Source of the DNA: a virus | IMG/VR virus record: IMGVR_UViG_3300030329_006476 | Coordinates: 1 to 64,000 of that record | Length of the DNA stretch: 64,000 bases | Reading direction: 5' to 3' (one strand) | Shown here: piece after piece, positions 48,024 to 55,632 of the stretch | How the letters are laid out: each line of letters opens with the position of its first letter | Position numbering within the stretch: position 1 is the first letter of the stretch | Translations under genes and position numbers: made by a program | The notes under the pieces: generated by a model | What the model was told of the DNA's origin: nothing | What the model saw: the letters and a program-made list of their open reading frames with translations, nothing else | Databases searched by the model: none

Positions 48024-48162
48024 TGTCTTTAACTTTCTTTAATATTACTGCCCATGCTTTCTCAAGCTCTTGTAGCGCTTCCTCGTTGTCTCTGCCCACA
48101 CAATCCTCTGCATACCCCTCAAGGGCAATGTGGATAGTATCTAATGCTGATTCAATATTCAT
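48016..48162 (-). CDS. Small helical acidic protein
   Basis: 48 residues (MNIESALDTIHIALEGYAED). Overlaps both neighbours, which supports it. Confidence 0.45.
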   Translation of the reverse strand: MNIESALDTIHIALEGYAEDCVGRDNEEALQELEKAWAVILKKVKDND

Positions 48163-48326
48163 TTCTCGTACATATAAACATAGGATTCATCTAAGCCAAC
48201 AGACCTACAATACTTCACGCATTCTTTTTCTGTTTTGAATTTTAATATTTTATTGTTGTCATCCAAGAGATATTCATTTCCGTTTATACTCACTCCATTT
48301 ATTGGTCTGGCTATTACATATTTCAT
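48159..48326 (-). CDS. Small unknown protein
   Basis: 55 residues (MKYVIARPINGVSINGNEYL ... KECVKYCRSVGLDES). Two strands then a helix; resembles small phage proteins that start with MKYVI and a GxE loop. Confidence 0.5.
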   Translation of the reverse strand: MKYVIARPINGVSINGNEYLLDDNNKILKFKTEKECVKYCRSVGLDESYVYMYEK

Positions 48327-48329
48327 TAT

Positions 48330-48677
48330 TTATGCCTCGTACATAAAAATAGGTTTATTTGGGTCATCCATTGGCTCAAATGTCCCTGCAATATTGTAAT
48401 CAAAATGGTCTACGGCATCTTCCCAAGTTGCTCCATCGCACTCCATAATCGTAGAAATTAGCTCTTCGTAAGAATAAATTGCCCTGCCACACAATGAGTA
48501 ACCATGAATTGCATTGTCGTACATTTCTCTCGGCTCAAGTAGCATGGCATCGGGATTATATTCAGCTAGTGACTCGGTAAGCCATTCTAGGCGCTCTTTG
48601 CGCTTTACCCTAAGTTCGGCAATAATATCTTGCTCTTCGTTTTGATTCTCTATATCTTTTTCGCTCATGTGACTCAT
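48330..48677 (-). CDS. Unknown acidic protein
   Basis: 115 residues; helical (IIAELRVKRKERLEWLTESL), then SYEELISTIMECDGATWEDAVDHF. The last segment, a helix followed by DHFDYNI, recurs in small phage proteins. Start could be MSHMSEK or MSEK. Confidence 0.5.
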   Translation of the reverse strand: MSHMSEKDIENQNEEQDIIAELRVKRKERLEWLTESLAEYNPDAMLLEPREMYDNAIHGYSLCGRAIYSYEELISTIMECDGATWEDAVDHFDYNIAGTFEPMDDPNKPIFMYEA

Positions 48678-48940
48678 GTGGCAGTTTCCTCTTGGTGAAT
48701 TTCCTTTAATTTGTTATATTCTTCTTCTCCAATCATGAACTTGGCTACATCATGGTCAATGGAGGGAAGTTCTCCATCCACGAAACCGTCTGTATCGTGA
48801 ATTGAAGCAATGAACCTATCATCCTCAACGACATAAGTCAAGGTAAATCTTATTCCTCTTTCGGAATTTTCTACGATGCTCTCAGAATAGTCTATGTATT
48901 TGCCGTGAGGGTCTGTATGATAATAGCCAAGCAGTTTCAT
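48674..48940 (-). CDS. Small beta-rich unknown protein
   Basis: 88 residues from ATG 48940 (MKLLGYYHTDPHGKYIDYSE). Overlaps the gene upstream by 4 bases. Confidence 0.5.
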   Translation of the reverse strand: MKLLGYYHTDPHGKYIDYSESIVENSERGIRFTLTYVVEDDRFIASIHDTDGFVDGELPSIDHDVAKFMIGEEEYNKLKEIHQEETAT

Positions 48941-49158
48941 TTTAATTCCTCGCAACTTAATGTTGTTCTATCTCCATGCGTATGCCTAGTATGATATTTA
49001 GATAAATCTTTTTTGTCTTCTGGAATTGGATAAAAGAGTCTATCGCATCCATATTCAGCCAACAACTCTTCCACAAGATTTTCTGCTTGGTTAGCATCTT
49101 TAGCTTCAACATCAATGTATCCGCTGAGTTCTTCCCATATTCCTACTCTATATTTCAT
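48937..49158 (-). CDS. DpnD-like small protein
   Basis: 73 residues: MKYRVGIWEELSGYIDVEAK then a helix (NQAENLVEELLAEYG). Same strand-strand-helix architecture as 47078-47347. Overlaps the GIY-YIG gene by 4 bases. Confidence 0.55.
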   Translation of the reverse strand: MKYRVGIWEELSGYIDVEAKDANQAENLVEELLAEYGCDRLFYPIPEDKKDLSKYHTRHTHGDRTTLSCEELK

Positions 49159-49637
49159 GTTATATCTCCTAGTACCTTTAAAGGATTATCGAGGGTTTGG
49201 GAAATGTGGGAGTCTATTTCCTCCTCAAGACGACGAAGGCATTTTTTAGCTACATTACAGTTATTTAAGGGGGGCAAGTGTTCTTTTATTAAGTCTACCT
49301 CAAGCGAGCGGATTTCTGCAAGGGGATGCTCGCTAAAATAAATTTTATCAAAAACCTTATCCTTCTTATGGAGAGCTTTCCTTGAATGAAAATTTGTATC
49401 CGTATTAGCCTTTCCGATATACTCTATGCTCATATAATGATTATCAATTATTTTTACCAAAAAATAAACTATACCTAGAAGTGGCGACATGGGGTGTACG
49501 CCATATTCCTTTAACTCACCTTCTTCAGGCTTGCCCAAAAGCAGAAAATTCGTAAAGCGGGGGATGTAACGGCTTCGTTTAAGTGACAACGCCCGACTCA
49601 ACATTTCTTGTCTGAACTCTTCTACATATTTTTTCAT
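49155..49637 (-). CDS. GIY-YIG nuclease-domain protein
   Basis: 160 residues. GIVYFLVKI, then IEYIGKAN, a basic stretch with Arg and His (FHSRKALHKKDKVFDKIYFS) and the downstream Glu (AEIRSLEVDLIKEHLPPLN) match a GIY-YIG fold. No intron or homing context is visible; it may act in host DNA degradation or repair. Confidence 0.65.
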   Translation of the reverse strand: MKKYVEEFRQEMLSRALSLKRSRYIPRFTNFLLLGKPEEGELKEYGVHPMSPLLGIVYFLVKIIDNHYMSIEYIGKANTDTNFHSRKALHKKDKVFDKIYFSEHPLAEIRSLEVDLIKEHLPPLNNCNVAKKCLRRLEEEIDSHISQTLDNPLKVLGDIT

Positions 49638-49822
49638 TATTGCTCCTTGTCTGACTCGACGGTTATTATTGATACTTCAGCATTTTCCTTCCAAGCTGTA
49701 CTGGTTTCTGCATCGGCGTCCAATACTTTATAGGCGAACCTTTCCGCTTGCTTCTTGCTAACGGCATTAACTTCATAAACTCGGTAGGTAGTGGACTTAA
49801 ATTCTACGGCATATTTTTTCAT
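49637..49822 (-). CDS. DpnD-like small protein
   Basis: 61 residues: MKKYAVEFKSTTYRVYEVNAVSKKQAERFAYKVLD; then an acidic strand. Overlaps its neighbours by one to four bases. Confidence 0.55.
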   Translation of the reverse strand: MKKYAVEFKSTTYRVYEVNAVSKKQAERFAYKVLDADAETSTAWKENAEVSIITVESDKEQ

Positions 49823-50088
49823 GTTAATTCTTCTATAAAATCTAAAACCTTCTTGTATTTCTTATGCACCAACCTTAACTTAACTTCCTTGGCTTTGTCA
49901 AGGTTTTTCGTCTTGTAATAAACGCATTGAGAAGAGGGGAGGTCGGGAGTCATTAATATTTGATAATATTTGTGACCATTCTTCATCCCGTAACTGGAAT
50001 AAGGAATCACCTCTTTCTTCTGGTTAGGAAGAAGTAACGCATAACTGCCTCCCTTTAATTTATTCCAACCAACCTCTAGTTCGCTCAT
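49819..50088 (-). CDS. Unknown protein
   Basis: 89 residues from ATG 50088 (MSELEVGWNKLKGGSYALLL), set by the promoter at 50098. A longer frame to 50193 would include the promoter and is rejected. Basic C-terminus. Confidence 0.5.
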   Translation of the reverse strand: MSELEVGWNKLKGGSYALLLPNQKKEVIPYSSYGMKNGHKYYQILMTPDLPSSQCVYYKTKNLDKAKEVKLRLVHKKYKKVLDFIEELT

Positions 50089-50097
50089 CGTCCCCCC

Positions 50098-50126
50098 ACT
50101 ATGACAGAAGAACGAAAAACTGTCAA
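50098..50126 (-). promoter_or_regulatory. Promoter with very short leader
   Basis: TTGACA, 17 bp, CATAGT, then GGGGGGACG and the ATG at 50088. It overlaps the end of the gene upstream. Confidence 0.65.
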
Positions 50127-50401
50127 GGACTTTTTTCCCCTCCCCAAAATTTTTCTTCAGCATCGCTAATGTAATCGCACAACCATAGCCCAAAATCCCT
50201 TAAATCATAGATGAAGCGCTTTGGGTCTTCTTCGTGCAACCAAAAGTCACCTTGGCGCATGAATATTTCCATGCGAGAGGCAATCTCCTCCAGTTGGGGT
50301 ACGGTCATATTGCCAAGGCAATTATCGACCAAATATTTTATTTCAGAAATTAAAAGATCAAGTTCGGGCGAATCCCATTCCCTCTCCTCTTCATTCCACA
50401 T
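50123..50401 (-). CDS. Acidic helical unknown protein
   Basis: 92 residues (MWNEEEREWDSPELDLLISE), Trp-rich (WLCDYISDAEEKFWGGEKSP). No family recognised. Confidence 0.5.
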   Translation of the reverse strand: MWNEEEREWDSPELDLLISEIKYLVDNCLGNMTVPQLEEIASRMEIFMRQGDFWLHEEDPKRFIYDLRDFGLWLCDYISDAEEKFWGGEKSP

Positions 50402-50591
50402 GGGGGCGAGGAGAATGCTTCTGGGGGGTTATTATAGCCTCCACAAAATCCTGCAAATAAATATTTAATTCCTTCTCCAATGCAGTAGCAATCATTTCTT
50501 GAGCCGCTTTTGACTGAAGGTTTATTTGGCAGGATTCACCTGCATCATTACACCCAAATCTTCCTAAAACTTCAAGAATTATCTCTTTCAT
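50391..50591 (-). CDS. Small unknown protein
   Basis: 66 residues (MKEIILEVLGRFGCNDAGES), helical. Overlaps both neighbours. Confidence 0.5.
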   Translation of the reverse strand: MKEIILEVLGRFGCNDAGESCQINLQSKAAQEMIATALEKELNIYLQDFVEAIITPQKHSPRPHVE

Positions 50592-50844
50592 CGGCGTTGA
50601 TTATAGCATTTATTTGATCGGAAGTCAAGGGATTTTTCATATATTCATCGTAAGAGGATTGTGCAACTTCGGGATGTTCCGTTGCCTCAAACTTACGGCG
50701 CAACGCATTAGCTTGATCTTTAGTCATGCCAATGCGCTCGGTATAGTTTTCAAAAAGATTAAACTTGCCCTGCACCCATAAGTCCCATTCAGCTTGCGTA
50801 AAGAACCCCTGAAAAACTTCGGAAAATAAAGAGTCGTCAGCCAT
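50572..50844 (-). CDS. Helical unknown protein
   Basis: 90 residues from ATG 50844 (MADDSLFSEVFQGFFTQAEW), right after the stop at 50847. Helical with MTKDQANALRRKFEAT. Confidence 0.5.
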   Translation of the reverse strand: MADDSLFSEVFQGFFTQAEWDLWVQGKFNLFENYTERIGMTKDQANALRRKFEATEHPEVAQSSYDEYMKNPLTSDQINAIINADERDNS

Positions 50845-50846
50845 GC

Positions 50847-51092
50847 TTAAGAAGCACCATGCAAGGTGATAGGCGCAAAGGGAGAAACATTCCATTCAAG
50901 CAATTTGTCCATACCTTTAACATCCTGCCATAAATCATCCACTTGAATAAAGGTAGGCTCAAACTCCGACAAGCGCACGGACGGCTCACATTGTCCCTTC
51001 AAAACTTTCTCTTTTGCTTCTTTGGAGGTTTCCGCAATAACTTCATAATTGGAGGCATGTATTTCCTTGGCGGTAACAATATATTTCTTCAT
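50847..51092 (-). CDS. DpnD-like small protein
   Basis: 81 residues: MKKYIVTAKEIHASNYEVIAETSKEAKEKVLKG, the same strand-strand-helix start, then a unique C-terminal region. One base after the lipoprotein gene. Confidence 0.55.
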   Translation of the reverse strand: MKKYIVTAKEIHASNYEVIAETSKEAKEKVLKGQCEPSVRLSEFEPTFIQVDDLWQDVKGMDKLLEWNVSPFAPITLHGAS

Positions 51093-51093
51093 G

Positions 51094-51465
51094 TCACGGA
51101 GTGCTTGTTTCGATTAATTCACCTGTTTTTAAATCATAAAGGAAAAGGTCGTTATGGGACATGCCGTACTCATGTAGATAGCTCCGTGCGTCACGCAAAG
51201 AACGGGTATTGTAAAGCAGGTCGTCTCTGGCATCGTTTTTATGCCTAATTTCATAACGGTAATTTACAATGCGTACCTTGTAGTCATGCCCACTATCCAT
51301 GCTGTTGCGCTCGGCATAATCGAGCGCTTCTTGCTCGGTATTAAAGATAGGCTTGATTTCAGGCATGTCCCAAGAAGGATCATACGCTTGAAAATATACG
51401 CCCTTTTGAGGCGCAAGATTACAACCTAACGCAAACAACGGAAAAACTAAAGATATATATTTCAT
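51094..51465 (-). CDS. Lipoprotein
   Basis: 123 residues. ISLVFPLFALGCNLAP is a short lipoprotein signal with lipobox ALGC. The mature part is basic and helical (RYEIRHKNDARDDLLYNTRS). Not recognisable as a spanin or lysis protein. Confidence 0.5.
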   Translation of the reverse strand: MKYISLVFPLFALGCNLAPQKGVYFQAYDPSWDMPEIKPIFNTEQEALDYAERNSMDSGHDYKVRIVNYRYEIRHKNDARDDLLYNTRSLRDARSYLHEYGMSHNDLFLYDLKTGELIETSTP

Positions 51466-51653
51466 TATAAATGGTGTCGGAATCCTATGCGAGCCAATTC
51501 CCGAAACTCAGCCTCTGTTTGTTTGATATAAAAAAGCATGGGGCGCAAAATCTCCTCAACCCAATAAGCGGAGGAATCATCTGGGAGGTTTGAGAGTTCA
51601 GCTATTTGAGCCTGTATCTTAACTTTTAATTTTTCTCTTTCTTTAGTAGTCAT
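51465..51653 (-). CDS. Small helical unknown protein
   Basis: 62 residues (MTTKEREKLKVKIQAQIAEL). Overlaps both neighbours by one or four bases; between two lipoprotein genes. Confidence 0.5.
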   Translation of the reverse strand: MTTKEREKLKVKIQAQIAELSNLPDDSSAYWVEEILRPMLFYIKQTEAEFRELARIGFRHHL

Positions 51654-51910
51654 TTTGCCCCCAAGTTAGCGTTGAGTTCTTTTTGGCGCAAATACTCTAT
51701 CTTGCCATTGGTGAGGGCATGAAGATAATCTACATAGCGTATATTTAGGGAGCGCGCCCTCGCTCTGAGGAACTCCTCATCATAGCGCTCCAGAGGCACG
51801 GGACATTTGCTCGGGTCAATCACGGGATAATTGTGAAGAGTGTCGGCGCTTTTGTTCGGAGAAGCGCAGGATGAAAGGAGAAGTGCTAATGCGGTAAATA
51901 GTTTTTTCAT
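51650..51910 (-). CDS. Lipoprotein
   Basis: 86 residues. MKKLFTALALLLSSCAS is a clear lipoprotein signal with lipobox LSSC. The mature part is helical and basic. Two lipoproteins and a helical protein in a row suggest a cell-envelope function. Confidence 0.55.
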   Translation of the reverse strand: MKKLFTALALLLSSCASPNKSADTLHNYPVIDPSKCPVPLERYDEEFLRARARSLNIRYVDYLHALTNGKIEYLRQKELNANLGAK

Positions 51911-51954
51911 CTTATATTAATTATAGCAAAATTTATTAAAATTTCTACAGCGAG

Positions 51955-52029
51955 TCAGCAACCGCAGTTACCTTTGTCGAACTCCCACAAGAACCAATAA
52001 AATTCCTCAAAGTTGTCACGGTTATACAT
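51955..52029 (-). CDS. Possible 24-residue peptide
   Basis: MYNRDNFEEFYWFLWEFDKG and a CGC end; aromatic and acidic. It overlaps the end of the gene upstream by 8 bases. Too short to be sure. Confidence 0.3.
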   Translation of the reverse strand: MYNRDNFEEFYWFLWEFDKGNCGC

Positions 52030-52243
52030 CTTTCCAAAAATCAAATCCCTCCAGTTCAGGCTCCATTTCCTTCCCCAGAGGGAATAATTTAACAGACAAC
52101 CTGTCATCACGGTTGGAGATGAATAAAGACTGTCCATCAATCCTCAACCAAGCGCTTTTGCCTGTCAAGACAAAATCTTCTCCACCGTGAGAGCCATCGT
52201 TATTACCTATGGAATCATGGTTTACATCGGGCTGTATGTTCAT
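52022..52243 (-). CDS. Small unknown protein
   Basis: 73 residues from ATG 52243 (MNIQPDVNHDSIGNNDGSHG), then a beta-rich part (AWLRIDGQSLFISNRDDRLS). Four bases after the gene upstream. Confidence 0.5.
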   Translation of the reverse strand: MNIQPDVNHDSIGNNDGSHGGEDFVLTGKSAWLRIDGQSLFISNRDDRLSVKLFPLGKEMEPELEGFDFWKDV

Positions 52244-52247
52244 TGTG

Positions 52248-52913
52248 CTATTCTGCATAATCATATTCTCCTGTTTCGGCATTAAAGGTATTTTCCAAAG
52301 TCACCTCAATATCATTAACCCTCGCCTTATGCGCAAGCCTTGAGAGGACTTGTTGGCGCAAATCATCGGGATTAGTTCCGACTTCGGCATCAACGGCAAT
52401 TATGCTGTCAACCCTGAAGTCAAAGGTAATCATCTGAGGCTGAGTCTTTTTTTCCATAATGTCCACGATTGCTTGTCGGTCATCATTCAACCACAATTCA
52501 ACAATCTTGTCAATGTTTTTATCGTCTGGATTGATATTATAAGACTCTCCCTTGTGATATATCGTTCCAAAGATATAATTCTCAAAAAATTGCAAGTCAT
52601 TATCTTCGGCAAACTTCTTTGCCAGAGATAAAAAGCTATTCTCCCTAGCCTCGTCTTCAAGATACCTCCAACCTTCCTGCCAACCCTCATGGAGAGAAAT
52701 AGAAAATTCAAACATACCCTTAAGTACCAAGTCTCTCGCCCAAACATGGTCATCGCCATGCTGAATTAATTCAACGGGATGCCCCATCTTTACATACTCC
52801 CTAAGAGGACACTCCGTAAAAAAGATTTTATTAAATTCTTTATGAAGTTCTTCCGTAGACCTAGTGGTCTTGCTAGTCCTTCTAAATGTATAACCTTTGC
52901 CTTCTCCGCTCAT
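52248..52913 (-). CDS. Unknown protein
   Basis: 221 residues. A first half with HKEFNKIFFTECPLREYVKM and WRYLEDEARENSFLSLAKKF, and a C-terminal ferredoxin-like pattern (RVDSIIAVDAEVGTNPDDLR ... INDIEVTLEN) related in style to the DpnD-like proteins nearby. Confidence 0.5.
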   Translation of the reverse strand: MSGEGKGYTFRRTSKTTRSTEELHKEFNKIFFTECPLREYVKMGHPVELIQHGDDHVWARDLVLKGMFEFSISLHEGWQEGWRYLEDEARENSFLSLAKKFAEDNDLQFFENYIFGTIYHKGESYNINPDDKNIDKIVELWLNDDRQAIVDIMEKKTQPQMITFDFRVDSIIAVDAEVGTNPDDLRQQVLSRLAHKARVNDIEVTLENTFNAETGEYDYAE

Positions 52914-52931
52914 TTTTATTTTAATTAAGAA

Positions 52932-53171
52932 TTAAGCTCCCTTGACCCATTCCTTTGACCTCCAAGCTTCTTCAAGATAGGCATCTCTGTAATCCTTGTC
53001 GCTAATTTCTAGCAACTCCCCAAGAATCGTCGTTCCACCTCCTTCTCGCAAAAGCTGTCTAGCTTCTTCTTCGGTGTCGGCATCTATCTCGTAGACACAA
53101 GTAGCAGGAACACTAAATATATAAGTATTCTTTTTGCTCAAATCCAACCTATCATTATAATTGCTTTTCAT
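52932..53171 (-). CDS. DpnD-like small protein
   Basis: 79 residues: YIFSVPATCVYEIDADTEEEARQLLREGG is the family core, here after a ~15-residue N-terminal extension. Confidence 0.55.
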   Translation of the reverse strand: MKSNYNDRLDLSKKNTYIFSVPATCVYEIDADTEEEARQLLREGGGTTILGELLEISDKDYRDAYLEEAWRSKEWVKGA

Positions 53172-53186
53172 CTTTTTACCAATCTT

Positions 53187-53618
53187 TCATTGTTCGTTAT
53201 GACACTTAATCTCGCCACCTTTATAGGCAAACAAGGACTGAAAATGGTCGGTATTAATTCTAAAGAATTCTTCTTTGTCTAACTCAACTGCATAAGCAGA
53301 GCAATGCCACTCTAAAGACTCACCATCATATTCTTCGCCAAAATTTGCTTCATGCACATTAAAGTCGATTCTCTCATTAAAAGAAAACCAAGCATCGTAA
53401 GGGTCTACATCCTCCATTTGAATGTCGGGGTTATCTTCCACCGTTTTAATATGAGCCAACGCCTCTTCTATAATTTTAGATTTGGTTGCATCATCTAAAT
53501 GAAGCATTTTACTGCCCCTTAATTCCCTGTAGGGAAGGGGCGCAGGAGCAGATTTATGGTAGTCTGCCACAACTTGCTCGTATGTAGGATAATCGTCGCC
53601 TATAATTTCTTTATTCAT
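53187..53618 (-). CDS. Unknown acidic protein
   Basis: 143 residues (MNKEIIGDDYPTYEQVVADY). Two-part: a helical N-terminus and a beta-rich C-terminus with SLEWHCSAYAVELDKEEFFR. Start overlaps the previous stop. Confidence 0.5.
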   Translation of the reverse strand: MNKEIIGDDYPTYEQVVADYHKSAPAPLPYRELRGSKMLHLDDATKSKIIEEALAHIKTVEDNPDIQMEDVDPYDAWFSFNERIDFNVHEANFGEEYDGESLEWHCSAYAVELDKEEFFRINTDHFQSLFAYKGGEIKCHNEQ

Positions 53619-53914
53619 TATTCAATGCCCCAATCTTTTCTATATTTAGCTCTTTCCTCGTCGGTGAGCTTCTCCCACCAATTCTCGTCAAAGTTTTCTG
53701 CAATAGTGTCCTTCCCGAAGCTCTCGACAGACCTACCTTCAGGCATCATGGACTGAATTACCTCCAACACTTTCTTGCCTACGCTGTCGTGTACTGCGCC
53801 CTTCTCGTCTCCAAAATTATAAGTCCACATATCTTTATCGCTACCATACCCAAACTGGATTTCGATGTAGCAATCGTCTATAAGGTCGGCTCTATCTGTT
53901 ACTGGACACTTCAT
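53618..53914 (-). CDS. Unknown acidic protein
   Basis: 98 residues (MKCPVTDRADLIDDCYIEIQ). Ends ENWWEKLTDEERAKYRKDWG. Overlaps the macro domain gene by 4 bases, so made with it. Confidence 0.5.
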   Translation of the reverse strand: MKCPVTDRADLIDDCYIEIQFGYGSDKDMWTYNFGDEKGAVHDSVGKKVLEVIQSMMPEGRSVESFGKDTIAENFDENWWEKLTDEERAKYRKDWGIE

Positions 53915-54531
53915 TGCGTTCTTTCAAAGGATGATTTTTGCCAATCGGAAGGCGAGTCCTTCCCCATGCTGTCGTACTTCACAATATAGGTTTCTATCGG
54001 AGAGTCAAGAAAAATATCTTCTATAATGGCTTTTATTATTTTCCAGTTGCCTCCTGCAAGTCCGCAAGAAATGCCGTAAGGCAAGCCCAAGACTTGAGGT
54101 TGACCTGTTCCTTCCTGAATAGAGATTAAATCTTCTTGCATGGCTTTCAATGCTCGCCAAAAATATTCATAATTGACTTCTCTTTTCTTGGTGGAATATC
54201 CCGATTGGGTGTATAGATTGTAAATGGTAACCTGAGCTAATCTGCCATGAGTTAAAGGGGCAAATTTGGTTTTTATTACTGCTTTAGAGTAGTCCCCTAT
54301 TCGTACTTTCCAGTTCCCCCCTTCATTGTATTCGTTATTGTAACACTCCCTATCCGCTTTAAAAGCTTGGGGGTAGCGCTCCTTTATTTGCTTTGCAATA
54401 CCTGCGCCCATAACATTTTGACAATTGCAGGAGTGGGCAATAACATTGATTCCTAGATATTTGTCGGAGTCAGTTTTGCAGTAGGATGGGAAATCTAGCA
54501 GATTACCGCTGATAATGTGTATGCCGTTCAT
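53911..54531 (-). CDS. Macro domain protein (ADP-ribose phosphatase/hydrolase type)
   Basis: 206 residues. IISGNLLDF, NVIAHSCNCQNVMGAGIAKQIKERYP and LPYGISCGLAGGNWKII match macro domains of the Poa1p/Appr-1''-p phosphatase branch (GNL, N-C-x-G-x-MGxGIA, G-x-CGLAGG-x-W). They bind and hydrolyse ADP-ribose derivatives. In a phage this could recycle RNA-repair products or reverse ADP-ribosylation by host defence; which one is not shown. Own promoter, 8-base leader. Confidence 0.8.
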   Translation of the reverse strand: MNGIHIISGNLLDFPSYCKTDSDKYLGINVIAHSCNCQNVMGAGIAKQIKERYPQAFKADRECYNNEYNEGGNWKVRIGDYSKAVIKTKFAPLTHGRLAQVTIYNLYTQSGYSTKKREVNYEYFWRALKAMQEDLISIQEGTGQPQVLGLPYGISCGLAGGNWKIIKAIIEDIFLDSPIETYIVKYDSMGKDSPSDWQKSSFERTQ

Positions 54532-54539
54532 GGATACCC

Positions 54540-54568
54540 ACTCTATATTAAGAGGAATTCTCTGTCAA
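54540..54568 (-). promoter_or_regulatory. Promoter of the macro domain gene
   Basis: TTGACA, 17 bp, TAGAGT, then 8 bases to the ATG at 54531. Confidence 0.65.
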
Positions 54569-54745
54569 GCTTTTTTTATAATCAAGGTAGAATCCTATGG
54601 CTACGACTATATTCAAGCCACAAGAAGCTAAAATCTCATGAATGTCCTCGTAGATATTCATAGATAGATGCACATGACCTATCATCCAGAACGGGATAGC
54701 GAGGTTTTGGCTAATCCAAATCAGAGTGAAGCGCACCAACCTCAT
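54548..54745 (-). CDS. Small membrane protein
   Basis: 65 residues with two hydrophobic segments (FTLIWISQNLAIPFWMIGHV; ASCGLNIVVAIGFYLDY) and a short basic end. Overlaps the gene upstream by 4 bases. Confidence 0.5.
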   Translation of the reverse strand: MRLVRFTLIWISQNLAIPFWMIGHVHLSMNIYEDIHEILASCGLNIVVAIGFYLDYKKSLTENSS

Positions 54746-55032
54746 GGACGCAAGCGCTCGGCAATATCAACAATAAAATCGTCACGATTAATTTCAACAC
54801 CCAAAATCTCCGAAGCCTTAAGAATCTGCTCGGCGGTAAGCAACGCAAAGTCAGAAACTAGAGATTGGTCGGTTATAAATGAACACCTATATCTATCGTC
54901 TTCGTAAGAAGCAGAGAAAGCAGATAAAATACTGTCAATCTCCTTCTTGAGTGCATCTGACCGCAGAGTGGGGGCGGTAGTAAAGTGTTCTTCCATAAAT
55001 TGTCGGAAATATTCACAAGTTAATTCTTTCAT
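54742..55032 (-). CDS. Unknown helical protein
   Basis: 96 residues (MKELTCEYFRQFMEEHFTTA). Helical; contains SALLTAEQILKASEILGVEI-like helix-turn pattern (FALLTAEQILKASEILGVEI). GGAG lies before the ATG. Confidence 0.5.
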   Translation of the reverse strand: MKELTCEYFRQFMEEHFTTAPTLRSDALKKEIDSILSAFSASYEDDRYRCSFITDQSLVSDFALLTAEQILKASEILGVEINRDDFIVDIAERLRP

Positions 55033-55048
55033 ATGATCTCCAAGCTAT

Positions 55049-55474
55049 TTACATTACAATACTCCATTCTTCCGCTTTGTCAAGCCAATCTTTATATTTC
55101 TCCTTTCCCCCTCTAGCAGACCAATCGGAGTCAATAGTGAGCTTGGAAGAGATGCCTCCCCTCGGATTGAAGACCATGACCAAGCGCAACCTGTCTGGCT
55201 CATATGCCTCCATGAGATGGTCGTAAAAAATATTTATTAATCTTTCATAGGAAACCACTATATCTCTTAAATGAAAAACATATTGCTTGAGGCTTTTTAA
55301 TTCTATTATTTTTCCTTTGGGGTAAAAACTTATATAAGCATTCGCAAAGTCAGGCTGTTCCCTGACTCCAAGAAAGGTAAATTCAGGTATCTTGACCTTT
55401 ATTTCGTATGCACCTTTGCTCGGGTTGGGTAAAGATTTTAGGATGCCTTTATTTATTTGGTCGTATTTTTTCAT
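55049..55474 (-). CDS. QueF-like protein lacking the catalytic cysteine
   Basis: 141 residues. The T-fold signature of QueF (7-cyano-7-deazaguanine reductase) is plain: IPEFTFLGVREQPDFA (about 29-44), the NADPH-motif-like IIELKSLKQYVF (56-67) and VMVFNPRGGISS (99-110). In QueF the first motif reads EFTSLCPxTGQPDF with the catalytic Cys; here that Cys is replaced by Gly 36 and the loop is one residue shorter, while the catalytic Asp (Asp 42) remains. So it probably binds a 7-deazaguanine or related base but cannot form the usual thioimide. No other queuosine-pathway gene is seen in the window. A deazaguanine DNA-modification role is inferred. Confidence 0.75.
   Translation of the reverse strand: MKKYDQINKGILKSLPNPSKGAYEIKVKIPEFTFLGVREQPDFANAYISFYPKGKIIELKSLKQYVFHLRDIVVSYERLINIFYDHLMEAYEPDRLRLVMVFNPRGGISSKLTIDSDWSARGGKEKYKDWLDKAEEWSIVM
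55057..55084 (-). promoter_or_regulatory. Promoter of the 54742-55032 gene
   Basis: TTGACA, 16 bp, TATTGT, within the 3' end of the QueF-like gene; the leader contains GGAG. Confidence 0.55.
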
Positions 55475-55617
55475 CAGAGGAGAATGCTGAGAATAAACCC
55501 GCAGGTTTTCAAAAACTTAAGCTCAGGCAAACGAACGAAAGTAAAAAAGCGTTGGCAATATTTCCTCGAAAGGAATCTTCCTCTATAAAGGGCATATTTG
55601 GCTGTAATGTATTTCAT
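55474..55617 (-). CDS. Small basic unknown protein
   Basis: 47 residues (MKYITAKYALYRGRFLSRKY) with a hydrophobic C-terminus (CGFILSILL). Its stop overlaps the QueF-like start (TGATG), so it is coupled to it. Confidence 0.4.
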   Translation of the reverse strand: MKYITAKYALYRGRFLSRKYCQRFFTFVRLPELKFLKTCGFILSILL

Positions 55618-55632
55618 AAGTCTTTTATTACA

